A stretch of 11,231 bases of DNA from DASULK01 sp036381835 (GTDB lineage Bacteria; Actinomycetota; Actinomycetes; Mycobacteriales; Micromonosporaceae), in the NCBI GenBank assembly GCA_036381835.1, contig DASVCA010000046.1, positions 1 to 11,231 of the forward strand, read 5' to 3'. The position numbers were made by a program, and so were the translations under genes. The stretch's first letter is position 1; every line of letters begins with the position of its first letter. The notes below the pieces were generated by a model. That model did no database searches and was not told the DNA's origin. It saw nothing but the letters and a program-made list of their open reading frames with translations. This document shows, one piece after another, positions 1 to 6,054 of this stretch.

Positions 1-1
1 T

Positions 2-559
2 GTGGCGCGGCTGCGGTTCGTGTTGACCGCCCAACGTGACCAGTACCTGCCGTTGCGGGTGATTCGCGAGCAGTTGGCCGCGATGGACCGGGATCAGGAC
101 GGTGCCGGGTGGCGGCAGCGGCCGATGTTGGTGGCGGTCGGGCCGGACGGTGTGGGTGCCGCCGGCGGTGAGGCGGCCGGTGAGTCGGCGGACCGGTTCG
201 ATCGTGCGGATCTGATCGCCCGTAGCGGGCTCGATGAGGCGACGGTCGGCGAGCTGGAACGGTTGGGTCTGCTGGTGTCGCGCCCGGCCGGGTGGTACGA
301 CGCGGACGCGCTGGCCGTCGCCCGGGCGGTGGCCGGGCTGGCGGCGCACGGGCTGGAGCCGCGTCATCTGCGCGCCTACCGGATCGCCGCGGATCGGGAG
401 GTCGGGTTGTTCACGCAGCTGTTGGCGCCGTTGGCGCGGCAGCGGGATCCGGTGGCACGGGCGCGCGCGGCGGAGTTGGCGCGGGAGTTGGTGGGGTTGT
501 CCCAGCAGTTGCACGCCGCGCTGGTCCGGGTCGGCCTGCGTGAGGCGTTGGGTCGTTGA
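2..559 (+). CDS. ftsR: MerR-family regulator, FtsR-like (5' partial)
   Basis: This is the C-terminal 185 residues of a DNA-binding regulator whose beginning lies left of the window. The first visible residues (RLRFVLTAQRDQYLPLRVIREQL, split here as RLRFVLTAQRDQ and YLPLRVIREQL) are the end of the MerR winged-helix domain. The following domain carries SRPAGWYDADALAVARA and GLEPRHLRAYRIAADRE, which I recognise from mycobacterial Rv1828 and corynebacterial FtsR. FtsR is known to activate ftsZ and influence cell division and growth; that role is carried over by homology. The codon at position 2 is a GTG but is almost certainly internal, because the family has about 65-70 more N-terminal residues. 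The next two genes are the same as in mycobacteria, which supports the assignment. The stop is TGA at 557-559, followed at once by a hairpin. The family is fairly certain; equivalence to FtsR is likely. Confidence 0.85.
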   Translation: MARLRFVLTAQRDQYLPLRVIREQLAAMDRDQDGAGWRQRPMLVAVGPDGVGAAGGEAAGESADRFDRADLIARSGLDEATVGELERLGLLVSRPAGWYDADALAVARAVAGLAAHGLEPRHLRAYRIAADREVGLFTQLLAPLARQRDPVARARAAELARELVGLSQQLHAALVRVGLREALGR

Positions 560-564
560 GCCGC

Positions 565-580
565 CCGCCGCGTGCGGCGG
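565..580 (+). terminator. Hairpin just after the ftsR-like gene
   Basis: CCGCCG and CGGCGG pair around a CGTG loop, beginning five bases after the stop codon. No run of T follows. Many actinobacterial terminators look like this, but the function is inferred from position only. Confidence 0.45.
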
Positions 581-635
581 TCGCCTGCGGGTATATCGCC
601 TGGGTGCGTGCGCTGGGCGGTGGGGTCGTTGCGCG

Positions 636-656
636 TGTACCGTGCAGTGAGGTACA
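636..656 (+). promoter_or_regulatory. Inverted repeat, candidate MerR operator/promoter for the DUF151 gene
   Basis: TGTACC (636-641) and GGTACA (651-656) form perfect 6-bp arms around a 9-bp spacer. A possible -10 box, TACCGT, lies at 638-643. It sits about 55 bp before the DUF151 start and between two MerR genes. MerR proteins usually bind dyads of about this size that overlap the promoter, so either neighbouring regulator could act here. This is inference; no -35 box is clear. Confidence 0.35.
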
Positions 657-711
657 GCGGGCCGTGGTCCCGTGAGGCCGGCAGAGGGACATCGACGACA
701 CGGAGGCGGCA

Positions 712-1176
712 GTGCGGGAGCTGAGCGTGGTCGGGGTTCGGGTGGAGCTGCCCGGCAACCAGCCGATCGTGTTGCTCAGAGAGGTGGACGGGGACCGTTA
801 CCTGCCGATCTGGGTCGGTGCGGTCGAGGCGACCGCGATCGCTTATGAGCAGCAGGGTGTGAAGCCGGCCAGGCCGTTGACGCATGATCTGATTCGGGAC
901 ATTCTGGCTGCGCTGCGTCAGCCGTTGCGGGCGGTGGAGATCACCGAGTTGAAGGACAGCGTCTTCTACGCCGACCTGTTGATCGGCGACGACGTGCGGG
1001 TGTCGGCTCGGCCGAGTGACTCGATCGCGTTGGCGTTGCGGGTCGGCGCGCCGATCCGGTGCGCCGAGCAGGTGTTGGCGGAGGCCGGGATCGTGATCCC
1101 GGATGAGCAGGAGGACGAGGTCGAGAAGTTCCGGGAGTTCCTGGAGCAGGTGCGTCCGGAGGACTTCGCGCCCTGA
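712..1176 (+). CDS. Bifunctional nuclease-family (BFN/DUF151) protein
   Basis: A 154-residue protein of the BFN/DUF151 family, one domain over nearly the whole length. Family landmarks are RYLPIWVGAVEATAI at residues 29-43, RPLTHDL at 54-60 and SARPSDSIALALR at 98-110, then an acidic C-terminal tail. It closely resembles mycobacterial Rv1829. Some plant members have been reported as DNA/RNA nucleases; the bacterial role is not settled and no metal-binding catalytic set is obvious, so nuclease activity is only the family name. The GTG start is chosen because GGAGG at 702-706 lies five bases upstream and the protein then begins as its relatives do. It is probably soluble and cytoplasmic. It sits 152 bp after the FtsR-like gene, from which it is separated by a hairpin, so it may have its own promoter. 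Confidence 0.88.
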   Translation: MRELSVVGVRVELPGNQPIVLLREVDGDRYLPIWVGAVEATAIAYEQQGVKPARPLTHDLIRDILAALRQPLRAVEITELKDSVFYADLLIGDDVRVSARPSDSIALALRVGAPIRCAEQVLAEAGIVIPDEQEDEVEKFREFLEQVRPEDFAP

Positions 1177-1238
1177 TCCGGCGTGTCGGGTGCGGCGTGT
1201 CGCGGCGCAGCGTTCCTGGTCGGCCCGTCGGCGGGCGT

Positions 1239-1244
1239 TAGGGT
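1239..1244 (+). promoter_or_regulatory. -10 box (TAGGGT) before the second MerR gene
   Basis: TAGGGT is a common actinobacterial -10 hexamer. It predicts a transcription start near 1251 and a leader of about 59 bases before the ATG at 1310. A small hairpin (GCCCG 1223-1227, CGGGC 1232-1236) lies just upstream, where an operator could be. No good -35 hexamer is visible. Confidence 0.4.
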
Positions 1245-1309
1245 GACGTCGTATCCAGAGGCAGGTCGCGTCGGCGGCGGGTGCCGTATGGCGGGGGAGG
1301 GTTGGCCGG

Positions 1310-1876
1310 ATGCGCGAGTCGCGAGACGGTGATGCGGTTTCCCCACAACATTCGGAGGTCGTGTCCTCGGAGGAGGGGCAGGTCGGATATCGCGGGGTGA
1401 CCGCGTGTCATGCCACCGGCATCAGTTACCGGCAGTTGGACTATTGGGCACGGACCGGGCTGGTGGTGCCCAGCGTGCGGGACGCGTCGGGATCGGGCAC
1501 TGCGCGGCTTTACTCGTTCCGTGACCTTGTCGTGTTGAAGGTCGTCAAGCGGCTGCTGGATGCGGGTGTGTCGTTGCAGAACATCCGTAAGGCGATCGAC
1601 GTGCTGCGTTCGCGTGGCGTGGAGGATCTGGCCGGGATCACGTTGATCTCCGATGGTGCGACCGTGTATGCGTGCCGCTCCCCGGAGGAGGTCGTGGATC
1701 TGCTACAGGGCGGCCAGGGCGTGTTCGGTATCGCGATCGGTGGGGCGTTCAACGAGGTTCAGGGGTCGTTGTCGCATCTGCCGGCGGAACCTGCGCAGCC
1801 GGTCGGTGAGTCGTCGGCGGAGCCTGGGGTGGCCGACGAGTTGGCGGCGCGCCGACGGGCACGTCGCGCCGGCTGA
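1310..1876 (+). CDS. MerR-family transcriptional regulator (Rv1830-like)
   Basis: A 188-residue regulator. Residues 26-105 form a MerR winged helix-turn-helix: GVTACHATGISYRQLDYWART is the recognition region (split as GVTACHATG and ISYRQLDYWART), followed by the wing with TARLYSFRDLVVLKVV and a helix with LLDAGVSLQNIRKAIDVLR. The following part (about 108-155, ending in FGIAIGGAFNEV) is a short effector or dimer domain. The last 35 residues are Pro/Ala/Arg-rich and probably disordered. There is no metal-binding cysteine pattern of the classical MerR/CueR type. The ATG is preceded by GGGGGAGG at 1293-1300 with a good spacing of nine bases. In mycobacteria the equivalent gene also lies between the DUF151 gene and the P-protein gene. 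What it senses is unknown. It could regulate itself, the DUF151 gene or gcvP. Confidence 0.85.
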   Translation: MRESRDGDAVSPQHSEVVSSEEGQVGYRGVTACHATGISYRQLDYWARTGLVVPSVRDASGSGTARLYSFRDLVVLKVVKRLLDAGVSLQNIRKAIDVLRSRGVEDLAGITLISDGATVYACRSPEEVVDLLQGGQGVFGIAIGGAFNEVQGSLSHLPAEPAQPVGESSAEPGVADELAARRRARRAG

Positions 1877-1913
1877 CGGCCGGTCCGGCGGTGGAGGTAC
1901 CGGCCGGGGCTGG

Positions 1914-1919
1914 TAGCGT
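1914..1919 (+). promoter_or_regulatory. Possible -10 box of the gcvP leader
   Basis: TAGCGT lies about 20 bases before the riboswitch aptamer, the right place for the promoter of a riboswitch-controlled transcript. The -35 region is not recognisable, so this rests on position and a loose hexamer. Confidence 0.3.
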
Positions 1920-1940
1920 TGTGGTGCCGGCTTCATTCCG

Positions 1941-2053
1941 CGCGGGAGAGACCGTCGTTCGGCGGCGCCGAAGGGGCAACCCCTCCCCGGAACCTCTCAG
2001 GCAAAAGGACCGCGTGGACAGGCGACTGTGGAGCGCACGCTCTGGCGCGACAG
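1941..2053 (+). promoter_or_regulatory. Glycine riboswitch, one intact aptamer plus a ghost aptamer
   Basis: The aptamer at 1941-2014 has the conserved glycine-riboswitch core. Stem P1 is CGCGG 1941-1945 with CCGCG 2010-2014, P2 is GAGAG 1946-1950 with CTCTC 1994-1998, and a side hairpin is CCGTC 1952-1956 with GGCGG 1961-1965. The signature strings GCCGAAGGGGCAA and CTCAGGCAAAAGGAC are both present. Glycine riboswitches usually have two aptamers in tandem. Here the second has shrunk to a stem-loop: CTGT 2026-2029 pairs with ACAG 2050-2053 around an inner hairpin GAGC 2031-2034 with GCTC 2039-2042, and the core is missing. It ends in the usual GACAGAGGGGGAGG. It precedes gcvP and by family knowledge should raise gcvP expression when glycine is plentiful. 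Confidence 0.93.
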
Positions 2054-2074
2054 AGGGGGAGGCCGCTTAGTCGA

Positions 2075-2088
2075 CCTGGTCCCAGGAG
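2075..2088 (+). promoter_or_regulatory. gcvP ribosome binding site, partly inside a hairpin
   Basis: AGGAG at 2084-2088 lies six bases before the GTG start. CCTG 2075-2078 can pair with CAGG 2083-2086 around GTCC, which would cover half of the binding site. This short hairpin could be part of the riboswitch output, acting on translation, since no T-rich terminator is seen in the leader. Confidence 0.5.
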
Positions 2089-2094
2089 CGTTCC

Positions 2095-4908
2095 GTGACC
2101 GCACGTTTCGTTGCCCGCCATATCGGTGTTGACCCGGACAGCCGCCGCCGCATGCTGGAGGTCGTCGGATACGGCTCCGTCGAGGAGTTGATGGACGCCG
2201 CGATTCCCGAGTCGATTCGCTGGCCCGGGCGGCTGAATCTGCCGCCGGCGGCCGGTGAGGCGCAGGTCACCGCCGAGCTGCGGCGGATCGCCGCGGGCAA
2301 CCGGGTGGCGGTGTCGATGATCGGGTTGGGCTATTACGGCACGCACACCCCGGCGGTGGTGCGGCGTAACGTGTTGGAGAACCCCGCCTGGTATACCGCG
2401 TACACGCCGTATCAGCCGGAGATCAGCCAGGGCCGGTTGGAGGCGTTGCTGAACTTCCAGACCATGGTGGCCGATCTGACCGGGTTGCCGGTCGCGAACG
2501 CGTCGATGCTGGATGAGGCGACGGCGGCGGCCGAGGCGATGGCGTTGGCGCGGCGGGCGAGCAAGAGCCCGAGCAGCGTGTACGTGGTGGACGCCGACGC
2601 GTTGCCGCAGACGGTGGCGGTGGTGCGGACGCGGGCTGAGGCGCTGGGTGTGGAGGTCCGCCTCGTCGATGTGGATCGGGAGCCGCTGCCGGAGGAGTTC
2701 TTCGGTCTGCACCTGCAGTATCCGGGGGCGTCCGGGGCGGTGCGCGACCACGCGGCGCTGGTGGAGGCCGCGCACACGGTCGGGGCGCTGGTGACGGTGG
2801 CAGCGGATCTGCTGGCGTTGACGGTGTTGCGGGAGCCGGGTGCGATCGGAGCGGACATCGCCGCCGGCACCACGCAGCGGTTCGGGGTGCCGATGTGGTT
2901 CGGGGGCCCGCACGCCGGCTATCTGGCGGTGCGTTCGGGGTTGGAGCGGATGCTGCCGGGCCGGTTGGTGGGGGTGTCGCGCGACGCCGACGGCCAGCCG
3001 GCGTACCGGTTGGCGTTGCAGACGCGTGAGCAGCACATCCGGCGGGAGAAGGCGACGAGCAACATCTGCACGGCGCAGGTGCTGTTGGCGGTGGTGGCCG
3101 GCATGTACGCCGTCTACCACGGCCCGGACGGGTTGCGGGCGATCGCCGGGCATGCGCACCGGATGGCGGCGCGGCTGGCTGCCGGGTTGCGTGCGGGTGG
3201 GGTGTCGCTGGCGGTCGAACGGTTCTTCGACACGGTCACCGCGGTGGTGCCGGGCCGAGCCGGGCAGGTGGTGGCGGCCGCCGAGCAGCGAGGGGTGAAT
3301 CTGCGGCTGGTCGACGGCGACCGGGTCGCGGTCGCCTGCGACGAGACCACCACGGAGGAGCACCTGCGGGCGGTGTGGGCGGCGTTCGGGGTGGCGGATT
3401 GGACGGGGCCGGTGTCGTCGGCGCTGCCGGAAGGGCTGCGCCGCACCAGTGACTTCCTCACCCACCCGGTGTTCCACCGCTACCGGTCGGAGACGGCGAT
3501 GCTGCGTTACCTGCGGCGGCTGGCGGACTTCGACTACGCGTTGGACCGGGGCATGATCCCGTTGGGGTCGTGCACGATGAAGTTGAACGCCACCACCGAG
3601 ATGGATCCGGTGTCGTGGCCGGAGTTCACGGACGTGCACCCGTTCGCGCCGCATGAGCAGACGGCCGGGTATCGGGAGCTGATCGGGTCGCTGGAGCGGT
3701 GGCTGGCGGAGGTGACCGGTTACGACGCGGTCAGCGTGCAGCCGAACGCCGGGTCGCAGGGGGAGTTGGCGGGGCTGTTGGCGATTCGCGCCTACCATCG
3801 GGCGCGGGGCGAGGATCAGCGGGTGGTGTGTCTGATCCCGTCGTCGGCGCACGGCACGAACGCGGCGAGCGCGGCGATGGCCGGGATGCGGGTCGTTGTG
3901 GTGGCCTGCGACGCCGACGGCAACATCGACATGGTCGACCTGGACCGTAAGATCGACGCTCATCGGGACGAGTTGGCGGCGATCATGGTCACCTATCCGT
4001 CGACGCACGGGGTGTATGAGACGGAGATCGCCGCGTTGTGCGCCAAGGTGCACGAGGCCGGCGGCCAGGTGTACGTGGACGGGGCGAACCTGAACGCGTT
4101 GCTCGGGTTCGCCAAGCCGGGTGTGTTCGGTGCGGACGTGTCGCATCTGAATCTGCACAAGACGTTCTGCATTCCGCACGGCGGCGGTGGCCCGGGGGTG
4201 GGTCCGGTGGCGGTCAGAGCGCATCTGGCGCCGTATCTGCCGGGTGATCCGTTGGCCGCCGACGGGCGTCCGGTGATCTCTGCGGCCCGGTTCGGTTCGG
4301 CTGGGATCCTGCCGATCCCGTGGGCGTATCTGCGGCTGATGGGGCCCGACGGGCTGGTCGAGGCGACCGGGGCGGCGGTGCTGGCGGCCAACTATGTGGC
4401 GGCGCGGCTGCGGGAGCACTATCCGATCCTGTACACCGGGAACAAGGGGCTGGTGGCGCACGAGTGCATCCTGGATCTGCGTCCGTTGACGAAGGCGACC
4501 GGGATCACCGTGGAGGATGTGGCGAAGCGGCTGATGGACTACGGGTTCCACGCGCCGACGATGTCGTTCCCGGTGTCGGGCACGTTGATGGTGGAGCCGA
4601 CGGAGAGCGAGGATCTGGCCGAACTCGACCGGTTCTGCGATGCGATGATCGCGATCCGGCGGGAGATCGACCGGGTCGCCTGCGGTGAGTGGCCGGCGCG
4701 GGACAATCCGCTGGTGAATGCGCCGCACACGGCGGCGATGGTGTCGGCGGACGAGTGGCCGCACCCGTATCCGCGGTCGGTGGCGGCCTATCCGGTGGGG
4801 GTGGACCGCAAGGGCAAGTACTGGCCTCCGGTGCGTCGGGTCGACGGTGGCTACGGGGACCGGAACCTGATGTGCGCCTGCCCGCCGCCGGAGGCGTTCG
4901 CCGGGTGA
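2095..4908 (+). CDS. gcvP: Glycine dehydrogenase (decarboxylating), glycine cleavage P-protein
   Basis: The 937-residue P-protein removes CO2 from glycine with pyridoxal phosphate and passes the aminomethyl group to the lipoyl arm of GcvH, in the cytoplasmic glycine cleavage system. It is the full-length single-chain form (E. coli has about 957 residues). The N-terminal half has FVARHIGVD near residue 6 and YYGTHTPAVVRRNVLENP near 75-95. The catalytic half begins around 487 with MIPLGSCTMKLNATTEM and has QPNAGSQGE, SSAHGTNAASA, the cofactor lysine K689 in NLHKTFCIPHGGGGPG, and PTESE near the C-terminus. The GTG start is fixed by AGGAG six bases upstream. No gcvT or gcvH is in the window; in mycobacteria gcvH lies a few genes upstream, beyond this left edge. 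Expression should be controlled by the glycine riboswitch just before it. Confidence 0.97.
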   Translation: MTARFVARHIGVDPDSRRRMLEVVGYGSVEELMDAAIPESIRWPGRLNLPPAAGEAQVTAELRRIAAGNRVAVSMIGLGYYGTHTPAVVRRNVLENPAWYTAYTPYQPEISQGRLEALLNFQTMVADLTGLPVANASMLDEATAAAEAMALARRASKSPSSVYVVDADALPQTVAVVRTRAEALGVEVRLVDVDREPLPEEFFGLHLQYPGASGAVRDHAALVEAAHTVGALVTVAADLLALTVLREPGAIGADIAAGTTQRFGVPMWFGGPHAGYLAVRSGLERMLPGRLVGVSRDADGQPAYRLALQTREQHIRREKATSNICTAQVLLAVVAGMYAVYHGPDGLRAIAGHAHRMAARLAAGLRAGGVSLAVERFFDTVTAVVPGRAGQVVAAAEQRGVNLRLVDGDRVAVACDETTTEEHLRAVWAAFGVADWTGPVSSALPEGLRRTSDFLTHPVFHRYRSETAMLRYLRRLADFDYALDRGMIPLGSCTMKLNATTEMDPVSWPEFTDVHPFAPHEQTAGYRELIGSLERWLAEVTGYDAVSVQPNAGSQGELAGLLAIRAYHRARGEDQRVVCLIPSSAHGTNAASAAMAGMRVVVVACDADGNIDMVDLDRKIDAHRDELAAIMVTYPSTHGVYETEIAALCAKVHEAGGQVYVDGANLNALLGFAKPGVFGADVSHLNLHKTFCIPHGGGGPGVGPVAVRAHLAPYLPGDPLAADGRPVISAARFGSAGILPIPWAYLRLMGPDGLVEATGAAVLAANYVAARLREHYPILYTGNKGLVAHECILDLRPLTKATGITVEDVAKRLMDYGFHAPTMSFPVSGTLMVEPTESEDLAELDRFCDAMIAIRREIDRVACGEWPARDNPLVNAPHTAAMVSADEWPHPYPRSVAAYPVGVDRKGKYWPPVRRVDGGYGDRNLMCACPPPEAFAG

Positions 4909-4959
4909 GTTCGTCCCGTGCCCGGCTGCCGCCGATCGTGGGCGCGGGTGCGGGCCGGG

Positions 4960-5163
4960 TCAGGCTGCCAGGGCGTGGCGGGCGGGGCCGCGGTGGGGTG
5001 CCACGGCGCTGCCGTCGGGCAGGAGTTCCCCGGTGTCGTCGAACAGGATGACGCCGTTGCAGAGCAGGCTCCAGCCTTGTTCGGGGAAGCCGGCGATGAC
5101 CCGGGCGGCTTCACGGTCGGTGGCGTCCGCCGAGGGGCATCGGGGTTCGTGCTGACATATCAT
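4960..5163 (-). CDS. DUF5999-type small protein
   Basis: A 67-residue protein of unknown function, which I recognise as the DUF5999 type common in Streptomyces and relatives. It begins MICQHEPRCPSADATDREAA and continues FPEQGWSLLCNGVILFDDTGELLPDG. Cys3, His5, Cys9 and Cys35 could bind a metal, but this is inference. The start is ATG (5163-5161) with GGAG (5174-5171) seven bases upstream. It has no signal peptide or membrane segment. It runs convergent to gcvP with 51 bp between the stop codons and divergent from the deformylase gene. The last 12 residues are Ala/Arg/Pro-rich and probably variable. Confidence 0.82.
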   Translation of the reverse strand: MICQHEPRCPSADATDREAARVIAGFPEQGWSLLCNGVILFDDTGELLPDGSAVAPHRGPARHALAA

Positions 5164-5258
5164 CGATGATCTCCGGGGGTGTGGCGTGGTTCACATGACC
5201 GGTGTTGAACGGTACCAGCCGCGACGTAACGGTTCGGTGTAGGCGGCGACGGTGGGCG

Positions 5259-5291
5259 CAGAATCCTCCGTTCGGAGGAGACGGGGTTCTG
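5259..5291. repeat. Two-part inverted repeat between divergent genes
   Basis: An inner hairpin TCCTCC (5264-5269) with GGAGGA (5274-5279) around GTTC is enclosed by CAGAA (5259-5263) with TTCTG (5287-5291). It lies in the 189-bp gap between the divergent DUF5999 and def genes, so it could be an operator for one or both, or a leader hairpin. The rest of the gap shows no other clear element apart from the def -10 box. Confidence 0.5.
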
Positions 5292-5340
5292 TGACCGTGG
5301 GCGGGGGCGGTTCGCGTGGTCGCGGCCGCGTCACGCCCGA

Positions 5341-5346
5341 TACGGT
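5341..5346 (+). promoter_or_regulatory. -10 box of def, probably giving a leaderless mRNA
   Basis: TACGGT fits the actinobacterial TANNNT pattern. The next six bases lead straight to the ATG at 5353, so transcription would begin at or next to the start codon. There is no Shine-Dalgarno sequence before the ATG, which agrees with leaderless translation. A -35 box is not clear. Confidence 0.45.
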
Positions 5347-5352
5347 GCAGTC

Positions 5353-5856
5353 ATGACGATGCGGCCTATCCGGATCATCGGCGACCCGGTGCTGCGTACC
5401 CCGTGTGAGCCGGTCACCAGCTTCGACGCCGAGCTACGTGCCCTGGTCGCCGACCTGATGGACACGATGCTCGGCCGGCCCGGGCGGGCCGGGGTGGCCG
5501 CCAACCAGATCGGCGTCAGCGCCCGGGTGTTCGTCTACGACGCCGACGGGCAGCGCGGCCATTTGGTCAACCCGACGCTCGAGGTGGTGGGGGAGCAGAC
5601 GCAGGAGGACGACGAGGGCTGCCTGTCCATTCCCGGCCTCTACTATCCGACGCCCCGCGCCGCCCGTGTGATCGCCCGCGGCTTCGACCAGTACGGCGAG
5701 CCGGTCACCCTGCCGGCGGGCGGGTTCCTGGCGCGTGCCCTGCAGCACGAGACCGATCACCTCGACGGGCGGCTGTATGTGGACCGGCTGCGCGGCGAGG
5801 TGCGCCGGCGGGCGCTGCGGGAGATCCGCGCGGCCGCTTTCACCTCCGGCGGCTAG
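5353..5856 (+). CDS. def: Peptide deformylase
   Basis: A 167-residue peptide deformylase, which removes the formyl group from the N-terminal methionine of new proteins at the ribosome. All three family motifs are seen: GRAGVAANQIG at residues 44-54 (motif 1, with Ala where many members have the first Gly), EGCLSIPG at 88-95 with metal ligand Cys90, and QHETDHLDG at 131-139 with ligands His132 and His136 and catalytic Glu133. The length is normal for the bacterial enzyme. The ATG start has no ribosome binding site but follows a TACGGT box by six bases, so the mRNA is probably leaderless. No formyltransferase gene (fmt) is next to it, so this may be a second, stand-alone deformylase; whether the genome has another cannot be seen here. 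Confidence 0.95.
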   Translation: MTMRPIRIIGDPVLRTPCEPVTSFDAELRALVADLMDTMLGRPGRAGVAANQIGVSARVFVYDADGQRGHLVNPTLEVVGEQTQEDDEGCLSIPGLYYPTPRAARVIARGFDQYGEPVTLPAGGFLARALQHETDHLDGRLYVDRLRGEVRRRALREIRAAAFTSGG

Positions 5857-5862
5857 CGGCCG
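5831..5862 (+). terminator. Possible hairpin over the def stop codon
   Basis: CGGCCGC (5831-5837) and GCGGCCG (5856-5862) can pair around an 18-base loop that ends in the def TAG stop. There is no T run. The long loop makes this a weak call. The remaining gap to the antiporter gene (to 6054) holds a 10-bp palindrome GCGCTAGCGC at 5928-5937 and no recognisable gene. Confidence 0.25.
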
Positions 5863-6054
5863 ACCGGCTGACCGGGGATCCACCGGCGCGCAGACCACGG
5901 GCGGTCCTGGAGGGGATCCGCCGTCTCGCGCTAGCGCATCGGCGGCATTCACGGCCGCCGTCCTGGCATAGCCTCGGCCGCACGAATCCTGAGCGATCGC
6001 TGGGATGGTGCAGGTGCCGTCCGGGCGAGCGTCCGCCGGCGAGGGAGCCATGCC

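Noticed and set aside
1933..4764. A 943-codon open frame on the minus strand opposite gcvP
   Set aside because: It is Arg/His/Pro-rich with no recognisable domain and lies exactly opposite a certain gene. Long antisense frames are usual in GC-rich coding DNA.
4921..4959. CCCGGC/GCCGGG pairing between gcvP and the DUF5999 gene as a terminator
   Set aside because: Only six pairs with a 27-base loop in very GC-rich DNA; not convincing as a specific structure.
5154..5170. ATCATCGATGAT palindrome at the DUF5999 start, considered as a third Xer-like site
   Set aside because: It lacks the ATAA/TTAT arms and the 11-6-11 plan; it is better explained as start-region sequence.
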